A DNA stretch of 64,000 bases from Bacteroides sp. (GTDB taxonomy: Bacteria; Bacteroidota; Bacteroidia; Bacteroidales; Bacteroidaceae), in NCBI GenBank assembly GCA_019414725.1, contig DXLM01000002.1:1-64000 (forward strand). Direction: 5' to 3'. This document shows, piece by piece, positions 8,030 to 16,684 of this stretch (position 1 is the first letter of the stretch; each line of letters starts with the position of its first letter). Both the position numbers and the translations under genes were made by a program. The notes under the pieces were generated by a model, which saw only the letters and a program-made list of their open reading frames with translations, searched no databases and had not been told where the DNA came from.

Positions 8030-10129
8030 TTACGAAATAACCGACCAGTTCACATTCTTTTTCCGAAGCTCCTTCAACTGCTGCCATATAATCGCATTTT
8101 CCGGACGTTCTCCATTCGGATCGGCATCAAGCAGATGCTCGGCTATTTCACGTACAAACTGTAAGAGCTGTCCGTCGCGGGCGATATCGGCAATTTTCAA
8201 ATCGAAGGCTACACCACTCTGCTGCGTTCCTTCCAAATCACCCGGACCGCGCAACTTCAAATCTGCCTCTGCAATCTCAAATCCATCATTCGTTTGCACC
8301 ATGATTTCGATACGTTTACGCGTTTCTTCCGTCAGCTTATATCCGGTAACCAGAATACAATATGACTGATCCGCTCCTCGTCCTACACGTCCGCGCAACT
8401 GATGCAACTGCGACAAGCCGAAACGTTCCGCATTCTCTATCACCATAACCGAGGCATTGGGCACGTTCACACCCACCTCAATCACCGTAGTAGCTACCAT
8501 TATCTGAGTTTCATTGGCCAAGAAACGCTGCATCTCCTCATCTTTCTCTGCAGGTTTCATTTTACCATGTACCTTGCTCACCTTATACTCCGGAAACTCT
8601 TCACAGATATGCATATACCCGTCTTCCAGGTTCTTGATATCCATCTTCTCGCTTTCCTGAATCAGCGGATAAACAATATATGCCTGCCGTCCTTCCTGTA
8701 TCTGCTTCCGTATGAAAGCATACATCGAAGTACGACGATTGTCAAACTGATGAACAGTCTGAATAGGTTTTCGCCCCGGAGGAAGTTCGTCGATAACCGA
8801 AACATCAAGATCGCCATACAATGTCATGGCAAGTGTACGCGGGATAGGAGTTGCCGTCATAACCAAGACATGAGGCGGACAGGTATTTTTTGCCCACAGC
8901 TTGGCACGCTGGGCTACTCCGAAACGATGTTGTTCGTCTATCACCACCAATCCCAAAGAAGAAAAGTTGACAGTATCTTCTATTACCGCATGAGTACCGA
9001 TAAGGATATGTACATCTCCCGTCACCAGATCTTTCAGAATTGTTTCCCGGCGCTTTCCTTTTACTGTTCCGGTAAGCAGCTCCACCCGTACATTCATACC
9101 CGCCAGAAAACGACATATCGTTTCATAATGCTGAGTAGCCAGAATTTCTGTAGGAGCCATCATGCAAGCCTGATAGCCGTTGTCCAGCGCAATCAGCATA
9201 GTCATCAGGGCAACAAGTGTTTTTCCGCTACCCACATCTCCTTGTAGCAGACGGTTCATTTGTCTTCCGCTTCCCATGTCACGGCGCATCTCCTTTATCA
9301 CTCGCTTCTGTGCTCCAGTAAGCTGAAAAGGAAGATTCTGCGAATAGAAAGTATTGAATATCTCTCCTACTTTGCCAAATACCAGTCCGCGGAACTTATT
9401 TCTCCGTTCTTTGGTATAGCGAAGAATATTAAGCTGGACATAAAACAGTTCCTCGAACTTCAAACGGTATTGTGCTCTGCGGAGCAAATCAGGGTTCTGA
9501 GGGAAATGAATGTTATACAGCGCATCAGTAAGCGGCATCAGCCGATAATGATCCACTAGTTGCGGACTCAAGGTTTCTTCAATGATCTCCTTCTGAAGCG
9601 CCCCGAAAAGATTTTTCATCAGTTTTTCCAGCGCATGCGAATTGAGATTGCTGCGCTTCATCTTTTCGGTCGTATTATAATAAGGCTGAAGCCCCATTGT
9701 AGAAAGAGTAAGCTCCTGTGCCGGATCAATATCTGGATGAGCTATATTTATTCGTCCATTGAATACGGTCGGCTTGCCAAAGACAATATATTCTTCATTT
9801 GCCTTATATTTCCCCATGATGAATTTCAGTCCCTGAAACCATACCAGATCGACAATACCCGTTCCGTCGGAAAAATGTCCGACCAGACGCCGCTGGCGAC
9901 CTTCACCCATTGTTTCAAAGCTGAGTACCTTACCTTTTAACTGTATGTAAGGCATATTTCCATCTATTTCATGAACATAATACAGACGACTACGGTCGAC
10001 ATACTTATAAGGAAAATAATACAACAAGTCCCGAAAGGAATAGATATTCAGTTCCTTGTTCAGTATGGCCGCACGCTGCGGGCCCACCCCTTGCAAATAT
10101 TTTATGTCACGCGTAGATAAATCGAACAT
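8030..10129 (-). CDS. recG: ATP-dependent DNA helicase RecG
   Basis: RecG is a double-stranded DNA translocase that remodels stalled replication forks and branch-migrates Holliday junctions. The 699-residue protein has the N-terminal wedge/OB region, followed by a superfamily 2 helicase core. Visible core motifs are Walker A LLQGDVGSGKT (about residue 295), the DEQH box VVIDEQHRFG, MTATPIPRT, and the motif VI region ENAERFGLSQLHQLRGRVGRG. Length is normal for RecG. It is the last gene of the pdxJ-to-recG operon, starting 4 bases after the ispD stop. Confidence 0.96.
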   Translation of the reverse strand: MFDLSTRDIKYLQGVGPQRAAILNKELNIYSFRDLLYYFPYKYVDRSRLYYVHEIDGNMPYIQLKGKVLSFETMGEGRQRRLVGHFSDGTGIVDLVWFQGLKFIMGKYKANEEYIVFGKPTVFNGRINIAHPDIDPAQELTLSTMGLQPYYNTTEKMKRSNLNSHALEKLMKNLFGALQKEIIEETLSPQLVDHYRLMPLTDALYNIHFPQNPDLLRRAQYRLKFEELFYVQLNILRYTKERRNKFRGLVFGKVGEIFNTFYSQNLPFQLTGAQKRVIKEMRRDMGSGRQMNRLLQGDVGSGKTLVALMTMLIALDNGYQACMMAPTEILATQHYETICRFLAGMNVRVELLTGTVKGKRRETILKDLVTGDVHILIGTHAVIEDTVNFSSLGLVVIDEQHRFGVAQRAKLWAKNTCPPHVLVMTATPIPRTLAMTLYGDLDVSVIDELPPGRKPIQTVHQFDNRRTSMYAFIRKQIQEGRQAYIVYPLIQESEKMDIKNLEDGYMHICEEFPEYKVSKVHGKMKPAEKDEEMQRFLANETQIMVATTVIEVGVNVPNASVMVIENAERFGLSQLHQLRGRVGRGADQSYCILVTGYKLTEETRKRIEIMVQTNDGFEIAEADLKLRGPGDLEGTQQSGVAFDLKIADIARDGQLLQFVREIAEHLLDADPNGERPENAIIWQQLKELRKKNVNWSVIS

Positions 10130-10133
10130 TTAT

Positions 10134-10799
10134 TTAAACCAGAACTTCTGCAACTTTCAAGTCGAATGGAGTAGTAAGCTTTATATTTTCACGATTTCCC
10201 GGTATTAAGAAGACAGGATGCCCCAAAGCCTCCACTACCGAAGCATCATCTGTAAAAGCGGAAGTATATGTTTGTCCGTAAGCCTGTTTCAGTAACGATG
10301 CAGTAAAGACCTGAGGAGTCTGCACCAGTTTATAACGGTCGCGGGGTACAGTCACACTCTTTTCGTCTGCCTCTATCCGACGGACTGTTTCCACTACATC
10401 AATAACCGGAATTACAGCTTGCCTTTCTTCAGCAGCAGCATAACAGGCGGCTATCACTTCCTGAGAAACAAAAGGACGTACACCATCGTGCACTCCTACT
10501 ACACTATTCCTATCATCCACCAAGGCCAGTCCGTTCTTTACAGAATGAAAACGAGTTTCTCCGCCGTTGGCGATACGATGGGGAAGCGTAAATCCATATT
10601 CCGCACAAAGGCGCTTCCAGTAGTCCTGCTGGTCTACCGGAAGTACCAATATGATATTTATACATTTATCGTAAGCATAAAAAGCCTCCAGCGTACGCAT
10701 CAGTACAGGCTTTCCCTTTACCGGGATAAACTGCTTGGGTATATCTCCCCCCATGCGTAAACCTTTACCTCCTGCTACGACAATGATATATTTCTTCAT
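10134..10799 (-). CDS. ispD: 2-C-methyl-D-erythritol 4-phosphate cytidylyltransferase
   Basis: IspD catalyses the third step of the non-mevalonate isoprenoid pathway, coupling CTP to methylerythritol phosphate. The 221 residues start with the nucleotidyltransferase loop VVAGGKGLRMGGDIPKQF (residues 7-24). They also contain GGETRFHSVKNGL, the metal-site region VGVHDGVRPFVS, and the C-terminal TDDASVVEALG and ENIKLTTPFDL motifs of IspD. Length is typical. The start codon overlaps the stop of the upstream DJ-1 gene by one base, and recG follows 4 bases later, so it is translated within a polycistronic message. The pathway partner dxr is at 47-48 kb in this window. Confidence 0.95.
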   Translation of the reverse strand: MKKYIIVVAGGKGLRMGGDIPKQFIPVKGKPVLMRTLEAFYAYDKCINIILVLPVDQQDYWKRLCAEYGFTLPHRIANGGETRFHSVKNGLALVDDRNSVVGVHDGVRPFVSQEVIAACYAAAEERQAVIPVIDVVETVRRIEADEKSVTVPRDRYKLVQTPQVFTASLLKQAYGQTYTSAFTDDASVVEALGHPVFLIPGNRENIKLTTPFDLKVAEVLV

Positions 10800-11347
10800 C
10801 AGGCAAGCAACATTCCTTTTTTAACTTCCAAAGCTTTTTCTGCTCCTGCATATTTTTCCAGAATAGCAAAAGCAAAAGCCGGAGCAGCACCCGGACCTTT
10901 ACCCAAGATAAAGTTATCGACAACTTCAACCATATTGCCTGTATATTCTGCACCTTCCAGATATTTGTCGAAGCCCGGATAGCAAGTAGCCTTCTTGCCT
11001 TTCAGCAAACCACGCTTGCCATATACCATAGGAGCTGCACAAATAGCAGCAAGAGGTTTACCTGCCGCAGCAAAACTCATAATCAGCTTGTCGAGTCCTG
11101 CATGAGCATCCAGATTTGTCGCTCCCGGAAGTCCACCCGGAAGAACAACCATTTCCACATCTTCTTCCTTCAAATCCTCGAACAGCATATCCGCAACGAT
11201 AGGAACCTGATGTGAGCTGACAACGGTCTTTTCACCTGTTACCGACACAGTTTTTACATTCAGTCCCCCACGACGCATTACATCGAGTGGAAACATGGCT
11301 TCCATTTCTTCGAAACCTTCTGCCAAAAAGATACAAATAGTTTTCAT
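10799..11347 (-). CDS. DJ-1/PfpI family protein
   Basis: This is a member of the DJ-1/YajL branch of the ThiJ/PfpI superfamily, small cytoplasmic proteins with a reactive cysteine in a nucleophile elbow, linked to oxidative stress and proposed glyoxalase activity. The 182 residues show the conserved glutamate near the N-terminus (AEGFEEMEAMFPLDVMRRGG), the VVLPGGLPGA strand-turn, and the nucleophile motif LAAICAAP. It is in operon between tonB (30 bases upstream) and ispD (one-base overlap). Nothing in the context points to a specific substrate. Confidence 0.88.
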   Translation of the reverse strand: MKTICIFLAEGFEEMEAMFPLDVMRRGGLNVKTVSVTGEKTVVSSHQVPIVADMLFEDLKEEDVEMVVLPGGLPGATNLDAHAGLDKLIMSFAAAGKPLAAICAAPMVYGKRGLLKGKKATCYPGFDKYLEGAEYTGNMVEVVDNFILGKGPGAAPAFAFAILEKYAGAEKALEVKKGMLLA

Positions 11348-11377
11348 AATATGATGAATTTAAATATGCTTATAGTC

Positions 11378-12220
11378 TTATTTCAACTTAAAGTAATAGG
11401 TTATCGTACCACTCTGATTGTTTACACCGTCTACCGAATTGAACCGAGCTCGACGAGCTGCCTCTTCTGCTGCACGACGCAAAGCGGGATTTACCGTATT
11501 GGTCCGTTTGTTTATACTCGTGCTGATGACTCTTCCGGCAGGATTTACAACGATAGTAACCACAACTCTTCCTTCATCCTGTACATTGTATACAGGAACA
11601 GGCAATCCTCCAGGTCCCAAAGAACGTCCGTTCAAGTCGAATGTTCCATATCCTCCTACTCCTGAGGTCTTTCCCGTATTTCCATTTCCATCCGGACTGC
11701 CTTCTATGCCTTGTCCGGAAGTAGCCGAACCTTTACTACCCATTTTAGATCCTTTACCAAATGCCCCGGCAATCTTGTTAGCAGCAGCCTGAGCAGCAGC
11801 ACGTTCTTCTTCAGCACGCTTTTCGGCTTCAGTTTTTTCCTTGGGTTTAGTTACAACAGGTTTTGTTTCCTGCTTCTTTTTAGGAGTAACTTCTTTTTTA
11901 GGTTTTTCTTCTTTCGGCTTTTCCTTTTTTACCTGAATAGAAGGTTCATCATCCTGCGTAATCATAGGCTGTTTCACCTCCGGTTCCGGAGTTACTTCCG
12001 GTTCGGGTACAGAAGTTTCCGGCTGCGGCAATACATCAACCTCCGTCATTGTATACGGATCGGCATCTCCCTGAGCCATTTGTGTATTACCAAGCATAAC
12101 CGGCACACCTCCTTCTTCTTGTATCTCAGGACGAGTAAGTGAGCAAAAGAGCAGCAATAGTACCACAAAGATATGCAGCACTACCGTTCCTATTATTCCG
12201 GTTACTTTACTTTTCTTCAC
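11378..12220 (-). CDS. TonB-family energy transducer
   Basis: TonB-type proteins carry proton-motive energy from ExbB-ExbD to outer-membrane TonB-dependent (SusC-like) transporters. The 280 residues have one N-terminal transmembrane anchor (about 10-28) and a long periplasmic linker rich in Pro, Glu and Lys (about 60-150). An Ala/Gly/Ser-rich part follows, and then a C-terminal domain with QDEGRVVVTIVVNPAGRV and LRRAAEEAARRARF, characteristic of the TonB C-terminal/TonB-like family. It lies 11 bases downstream of exbD in the same operon. Bacteroides carry several such systems, so which receptors it serves is unknown. Confidence 0.88.
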   Translation of the reverse strand: MKKSKVTGIIGTVVLHIFVVLLLLFCSLTRPEIQEEGGVPVMLGNTQMAQGDADPYTMTEVDVLPQPETSVPEPEVTPEPEVKQPMITQDDEPSIQVKKEKPKEEKPKKEVTPKKKQETKPVVTKPKEKTEAEKRAEEERAAAQAAANKIAGAFGKGSKMGSKGSATSGQGIEGSPDGNGNTGKTSGVGGYGTFDLNGRSLGPGGLPVPVYNVQDEGRVVVTIVVNPAGRVISTSINKRTNTVNPALRRAAEEAARRARFNSVDGVNNQSGTITYYFKLK

Positions 12221-12231
12221 TGTATTCTTTT

Positions 12232-12651
12232 TTAATTCTGTTTGTCAGGGCGGCGAGTAGCCAGAACCATTCTAAAATGATTTTCGTTGGCAATATTCAG
12301 GATACGGACAATTTCGCGATACGGAATCGACTCGTCAGCGTAAAGCGCCACATACATTTCCGGTTCCTTCGCAGCACACTCTTGCAAGAACGAAGGAACT
12401 TCGTCGAGTGCAAGCGGCATTTCATCCTCATTACCAAACGCCCCGTAATAATTCAAATCCTTATCGATAATTACCCGCGCCATAGGCTTAGCCGAAGTCT
12501 GCTCAGAACCCTGCGGAAGCAAGACCTTGATTGCATTCGGCGATACCATCGTAGAGGTAATCATAAAAAATATCAGCAGCAAAAAGATGAGGTCGGTCAT
12601 CGACGACATACTGAAGGCCGGAGATATTTTCTGTCTTCTTTTCAGTGACAT
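12232..12651 (-). CDS. exbD: ExbD/TolR family biopolymer transporter
   Basis: This is the small stator component of the TonB energising complex. The 139-residue protein has a basic cytoplasmic N-terminus and a single transmembrane helix at about residues 15-37. Within the helix lies the conserved aspartate (SSMTDLIFLLLIFF) that carries protons. A periplasmic domain of about 95 residues follows, with an ADESIPYREIVRILN motif. It lies between exbB (7 bases upstream) and tonB (11 bases downstream). Confidence 0.92.
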   Translation of the reverse strand: MSLKRRQKISPAFSMSSMTDLIFLLLIFFMITSTMVSPNAIKVLLPQGSEQTSAKPMARVIIDKDLNYYGAFGNEDEMPLALDEVPSFLQECAAKEPEMYVALYADESIPYREIVRILNIANENHFRMVLATRRPDKQN

Positions 12652-12658
12652 AGGCTTC

Positions 12659-13378
12659 TTATTTTTCGTTTGGTTCGTTCATCAAGTCCATGAAAGCAAT
12701 GGTACGAGCTTCCATCTGACTTACAACCTTGTCTACGCGATATACCAGATGATTGTAAGCAAACATGGTAGCAATACCCACAACCAGACCGCCTACAGTG
12801 GTAATCATCGCTTCATAGATACCGCTCGAAAGCAGAGTAATATCAATATTGTTTCCGGCATTAGCCATATTCCAGAAAGCACGAACCATACCAGTTACCG
12901 TACCCAGGAAACCAAGCATCGGCGCACCGCTGGAAATAGTAGCCATAATAGAAAGTCCGTTTTCCAGTTTTGCAACTTCAATGTTTCCGGTATTCTCGAT
13001 AGCAGCCTGTACATCGGCAACCGGACGTCCCATACGCATGATACCTTTTTCAATCATACGCGAAGAAGGAGTATTGGTTATACGGCAGTAATTGATTGCC
13101 GATTTGATTTCTCCAGTCTTGATATAGTCGCGGATACGATCCATAAACAACGGGTCTTCTTTACCCGCCTTGCGGATAGCCACCGCACGTTCAAAAAAGA
13201 TATAAAAGGCTATGACAGACATCAGAGCCAGTACAATCATAATCCAACCACCTTTGCAAGCCATGTCCCAAAGGTTCATTTCCGATTCTCCCGATACAAC
13301 AGGAGTCAATACGGGATTATTTCCCGTCATGGTGTCGGCAACGGTCTGTGCAGCTGCCAGCAGTGTCATTGTAATCAT
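12659..13378 (-). CDS. exbB: MotA/TolQ/ExbB proton channel family protein
   Basis: ExbB forms the pentameric proton channel that powers TonB through ExbD. The 239 residues contain three transmembrane regions (about 35-55, 140-165 and 180-205), with the family-typical long cytoplasmic segment between the first and second. The conserved ISSGAPMLGFLGTVTGM and ITTVGGLVVGIATMFAYN stretches are present. It lies three bases after pdxJ and 7 bases before exbD, forming a complete exbB-exbD-tonB set within a housekeeping operon. Confidence 0.92.
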   Translation of the reverse strand: MITMTLLAAAQTVADTMTGNNPVLTPVVSGESEMNLWDMACKGGWIMIVLALMSVIAFYIFFERAVAIRKAGKEDPLFMDRIRDYIKTGEIKSAINYCRITNTPSSRMIEKGIMRMGRPVADVQAAIENTGNIEVAKLENGLSIMATISSGAPMLGFLGTVTGMVRAFWNMANAGNNIDITLLSSGIYEAMITTVGGLVVGIATMFAYNHLVYRVDKVVSQMEARTIAFMDLMNEPNEK

Positions 13379-13381
13379 AAT

Positions 13382-14095
13382 TTAACGAAGGCAATTTTTA
13401 TATTCTTCAATAGTTTTCTTAAGTCCTAGATAGAGTGCGTCACAAATCAATGCGTGACCGATGGAAACTTCGTCCACCCATGGAATATTTTCATGAAAGT
13501 AAGCAAGATTCTCAAGGCTGAGATCATGACCGGCATTCAGTCCCATTCCCAACTTGCGGGTTACCTTTGCAGCCTCAACGAAAGGAGCAATGGCAGCTTC
13601 GCGATTCTTTCCATACTGTGATGCATAAGGCTCTGTATAAAGTTCCACACGGTCGGCTCCGGCTTTTGCCGCATACTCTATCATTTCCGTATCAGTTCCT
13701 ACGAAAATAGAAGTACGTATACCTGCTTCTCCGAAAGTATCCATCAGTTCGGTCAGGAAGGAAAGATTATTTTTAGTATCCCACCCCGAGTTAGAAGTAA
13801 TCTGGTCGGGAGCGTCGGGAACAAGCGTTACCTGATGCGGTTTTACCTTCAATACCAGGTCAATAAATTCTTTCGAAGGATATCCTTCGATATTAAACTC
13901 CGTACGAAGTATGGGACGAAGAGCCAACACGTCCGCATAGCGGATATGCCGTTCATCGGAACGAGGATGAACCGTAATCCCTTCGGCCCCGAAAGCCTCG
14001 CAATCCAACGCCACTTTTTCTACATCCGGGTTATTTCCCCCGCGAGCATTACGCAAGGTTGCTACCTTGTTTATATTCACACTTAGCTTAGTCAT
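13382..14095 (-). CDS. pdxJ: Pyridoxine 5'-phosphate synthase
   Basis: PdxJ condenses 3-amino-2-oxopropyl phosphate with 1-deoxyxylulose 5-phosphate to give pyridoxine 5'-phosphate, the closing step of DXP-dependent vitamin B6 synthesis. The 237-residue TIM-barrel protein shows the diagnostic N-terminus LSVNINKVATLRNARGG and the ITVHPRSDERHI active-site loop. It also shows VTLVPDAPDQITSNSGWD and the phosphate-binding GLNAGHDL. Length is standard. It leads a seven-gene operon running to recG and is divergent from nadK across a region with a perfect inverted repeat. Confidence 0.96.
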   Translation of the reverse strand: MTKLSVNINKVATLRNARGGNNPDVEKVALDCEAFGAEGITVHPRSDERHIRYADVLALRPILRTEFNIEGYPSKEFIDLVLKVKPHQVTLVPDAPDQITSNSGWDTKNNLSFLTELMDTFGEAGIRTSIFVGTDTEMIEYAAKAGADRVELYTEPYASQYGKNREAAIAPFVEAAKVTRKLGMGLNAGHDLSLENLAYFHENIPWVDEVSIGHALICDALYLGLKKTIEEYKNCLR

Positions 14096-14110
14096 ATTGA
14101 ATTTATTTTA

Positions 14111-14118
14111 TATCTTTG
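14111..14118 (+). promoter_or_regulatory. -7 box of nadK promoter
   Basis: TATCTTTG, an exact Bacteroides -7 box, lies 86 bases before the nadK start. The expected transcript would begin near 14125 and carry the whole inverted repeat 14133-14168 in its leader. Confidence 0.65.
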
Positions 14119-14131
14119 CGTCTACAACCTG

Positions 14132-14139
14132 CAAAGTTA
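14132..14139 (-). promoter_or_regulatory. Candidate -7 box of pdxJ operon
   Basis: On the minus strand TAACTTTG fits TAnnTTTG and lies about 37 bases upstream of the pdxJ start. It overlaps one arm of the inverted repeat at 14133-14168. No clear -33 TTTG at the right spacing was seen. Confidence 0.5.
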
Positions 14140-14168
14140 ACAGGTTTTGCGAGAAACCTGTTAACTTT
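14133..14168. repeat. Perfect 15-base inverted repeat between pdxJ and nadK
   Basis: AAAGTTAACAGGTTT (14133-14147) and AAACCTGTTAACTTT (14154-14168) are perfect reverse complements separated by TGCGAG. The element covers the pdxJ -7 candidate and would form a strong hairpin in the nadK 5' leader. There is no T-run after it on either strand, so a simple terminator is unlikely. An operator or a leader structure fits better. Confidence 0.85.
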
Positions 14169-14203
14169 ACGTGACAAAAGATTGATAAAAAAAGCTACAA
14201 GAT

Positions 14204-15088
14204 ATGCAACGCAACCTCAGATTCGCCCTTTTTGGAAATACTTATCAGGAACATAAGTCGGCACATGTCACCCATTTGCTGGAGATATTGCGTGGCAAAG
14301 GAGCCGAAATCTGTATCAGCAACGAGTTTTACGACTTTTTAAAACAGCATACAAAAGCAAACCTCGACGGACTGGAGATATTCAAAGGTTACGACTTTAA
14401 TGCAGACATGGCACTCAGTATCGGTGGCGACGGAACCTTTCTGCGTGCAGCAAGCCGTGTAGGAAAAAAAGAAATTCCTATCCTGGGCATCAATACCGGA
14501 CGTCTGGGATTCCTTGCCGATATATCACCCGACCAGATGGAGGAGGCTTTCGATGAAATCTACGAAGGGAAATACCTTGCCGAACCTCGCAGGGTATTGC
14601 ATCTGACATCCGAAGGATACGTGCTGAAAGGCTATCCCTACGGACTGAACGAAATAGCTATTCTGAAACGTGACAGCTCGTCGATGATTACCATACGGGC
14701 TTACATAAACAGTGAGCCACTCTGTTCGTATCAGGCAGACGGCCTGATTATCGCAACCCCCACCGGCTCGACAGGTTATTCACTCAGTGTAGGAGGTCCG
14801 ATTCTTGTGCCGCAAAGCGGAACTATCAGTCTGACTCCCGTGGCTCCACACAGCCTGAACGTACGCCCGATTGTCATTCGCGACGACTGGGAAATCACAC
14901 TCGACGTAGAAAGCCGAAGCCACAACTTTCTGGTAGCCGTAGACGGACGCAGTGAAACATGCCGCGAAGGAATCCGCCTGACGGTACGCCGTGCCGATTA
15001 TTTCGTACGCATCGTAAAACGCTGTCATCACTCTTTCTTCAATACGCTTCGGGAAAAAATGATGTGGGGAGCAGACAGCCGTTTATAG
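14204..15088 (+). CDS. nadK: NAD kinase
   Basis: NadK phosphorylates NAD to NADP using ATP or polyphosphate. The 294-residue protein has the catalytic GGDGT motif (SIGGDGTFLRAAS, about residues 72-84), NTGRLGFLAD, the ADGLIIATPTGSTGYSLS nucleotide-binding segment, and a C-terminal VDGRSETC region. Length is normal. It is monocistronic, preceded by a long leader with a perfect inverted repeat and followed by an exceptionally long hairpin. A second NAD-pathway gene, nadD, lies at 56.3 kb. Confidence 0.95.
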   Translation: MQRNLRFALFGNTYQEHKSAHVTHLLEILRGKGAEICISNEFYDFLKQHTKANLDGLEIFKGYDFNADMALSIGGDGTFLRAASRVGKKEIPILGINTGRLGFLADISPDQMEEAFDEIYEGKYLAEPRRVLHLTSEGYVLKGYPYGLNEIAILKRDSSSMITIRAYINSEPLCSYQADGLIIATPTGSTGYSLSVGGPILVPQSGTISLTPVAPHSLNVRPIVIRDDWEITLDVESRSHNFLVAVDGRSETCREGIRLTVRRADYFVRIVKRCHHSFFNTLREKMMWGADSRL

Positions 15089-15183
15089 TTCAGGAATACA
15101 TACTGAAAGCTTCAGAAAAAGGCTTCACAAACTAGCGAAAATGCCCTATTTTTTCGTACAAAGATTGTCGAAGTTTGTACAGA

Positions 15184-15237
15184 TTTTAAAAAAATATCCT
15201 GATGTTTTTCCGAAAACATCAGGATATTTTTTTAAAA
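15184..15237. terminator. 25-base perfect hairpin between convergent nadK and murF
   Basis: Positions 15184-15208 and 15213-15237 are perfect reverse complements over 25 bases with a 4-base loop (TCCG). The core is AATATCCTGATGTTTT / AAAACATCAGGATATT flanked by A7/T7 runs. T-runs follow on both strands, so it can terminate nadK and murF in both directions. The arm is closely related to repeats at 29375 and 54380-54480 (see findings). Confidence 0.8.
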
Positions 15238-15320
15238 CGTCAGCAAGAATATAATACGTTTCTTACGAGAATATCATTCTTTTATCGAAAAGAAGAATTT
15301 ATCAATTGATTAACAGTGCA

Positions 15321-16604
15321 TTACAAATACTCAGGCAGCTGACTCAACTTCATGCTGTTTGAACCTTTTATCAGGATATAATATCCCTGAGGCTTATGCA
15401 TCCGGATATCAGCCAGCACTTCATCTACATGCTGAAAAGTCTGATAGGAATGAGTGGCTGCTGCAAATTCGGGACCAACCAGAACAACACGGTCAAAACC
15501 ACATTCCTTCAGATAATCTACCACCTTCTGATGTTCTTCCCGACTTGCTTCACCCAATTCCTTCATATCGCCAAGAATCACCATCTTATGCGGAGCTTCT
15601 ACCTGACGGAAATTCTTCAAGGCAGCCATCATACTGGTCGGGTTGGCATTATATGCATCCACAATCAGTTTATTATCGGCTGTTTCTTTCAGTTGCGACC
15701 GGTTATTGTGAGGCAGATACGACGCCAGCGCACTGCTGATATCATCATCAGACACTCCAAAGTAACGTCCGATAGCTGCTGCTGCCAGCATATTATCCAA
15801 ATTATACGAGCCGATAAGATGTGTATTCACCTCGTGCGATACTCCTTCTGCTGTCCATCGGAAAGACAGGAAAGGTGAACAGCTTATCAGTTCTCCACTG
15901 ACATACAAACCGGCAGTCTGCCCGTAACGCACACAAGTCAACCCTTCGGCAATGCCATTCAGGTAAGGATTTTCATTCTGGATAAAGATAGTAGCTCCAC
16001 CTTTATCCCGCAGAAAATCGTACAACTCTCCTTTCGTGCGGATAACTCCCTCGAAAGATCCGAAACCTTGCAGGTGAGCCTTGCCTACATTTGTTATAAT
16101 TCCATAATCCGGTTCGGCAATATGTACCAGTGTCTTTATTTCTCCCGGATGGTTCGCACCCATTTCGACAACCGCCATTTCGTGTTCTTTTGTCAGACGA
16201 AGCAACGTGAGCGGTACTCCGATGTGATTATTGAAATTACCTTCTGTATATAATGTATTGAACTTCCGGCTCAGCACCGTAGAAATGAGTTCTTTGGTTG
16301 TGGTCTTTCCATTCGTACCTGTAATGCCGATAACCGGCGTTTTCAGTTGCCGGCGGTGATAATTAGCCAGTTGTTGCAAAGCCTGCAAACAGTTGTCTAC
16401 GAGAATTGTACCCTCACCCGCATATTCAGATTCGTCGATTACAGCATAGCGGCAACCCTGCTTCAAAGCCTGTGCGGCAAAAGCATTGCCATTAAAAGTT
16501 TCTCCTTTCAGGGCGATGAACATAGAACCCTCAGGACAGTTGCGGCTATCGGTGGTCACCTTACCGCATTCCATAAAACATTTATATAATTCTGCTATTT
16601 CCAT
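15321..16604 (-). CDS. murF: UDP-N-acetylmuramoyl-tripeptide--D-alanyl-D-alanine ligase
   Basis: MurF adds D-Ala-D-Ala to the UDP-MurNAc-tripeptide, the last cytoplasmic step of peptidoglycan precursor synthesis. The chosen start (MEIAELYKCF) gives 427 residues, normal for MurF. It has an N-terminal substrate domain (KVTTDSRNCPEGSMFIALKG), the ATP-binding GITGTNGKTTTKELIS, the VVEMGANHPGEI segment, and the C-terminal VDAYNANPTSM motif. An open frame extends upstream to 16748, but a -7 box at 16638-16631 puts the transcript start downstream of that codon. The substrate-forming ddl is at 34.9 kb. Confidence 0.95.
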   Translation of the reverse strand: MEIAELYKCFMECGKVTTDSRNCPEGSMFIALKGETFNGNAFAAQALKQGCRYAVIDESEYAGEGTILVDNCLQALQQLANYHRRQLKTPVIGITGTNGKTTTKELISTVLSRKFNTLYTEGNFNNHIGVPLTLLRLTKEHEMAVVEMGANHPGEIKTLVHIAEPDYGIITNVGKAHLQGFGSFEGVIRTKGELYDFLRDKGGATIFIQNENPYLNGIAEGLTCVRYGQTAGLYVSGELISCSPFLSFRWTAEGVSHEVNTHLIGSYNLDNMLAAAAIGRYFGVSDDDISSALASYLPHNNRSQLKETADNKLIVDAYNANPTSMMAALKNFRQVEAPHKMVILGDMKELGEASREEHQKVVDYLKECGFDRVVLVGPEFAAATHSYQTFQHVDEVLADIRMHKPQGYYILIKGSNSMKLSQLPEYL

Positions 16605-16630
16605 ATTTTCTGTAACAAAATATTCCGGCA

Positions 16631-16638
16631 CAAAGATA
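16631..16638 (-). promoter_or_regulatory. -7 box of murF promoter
   Basis: TATCTTTG on the minus strand, 27 bases upstream of the chosen murF start. It decides against the longer upstream frame. Confidence 0.7.
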
Positions 16639-16684
16639 ACGTAATTTAATTTCCCGCGACTGCGAAAAAACAAATTATTGTGTG

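Noticed and set aside
8402..9247. 281-codon plus-strand frame inside recG
   Set aside because: It is an antisense shadow of recG; the sequence is His/Ser-rich and has no family match.
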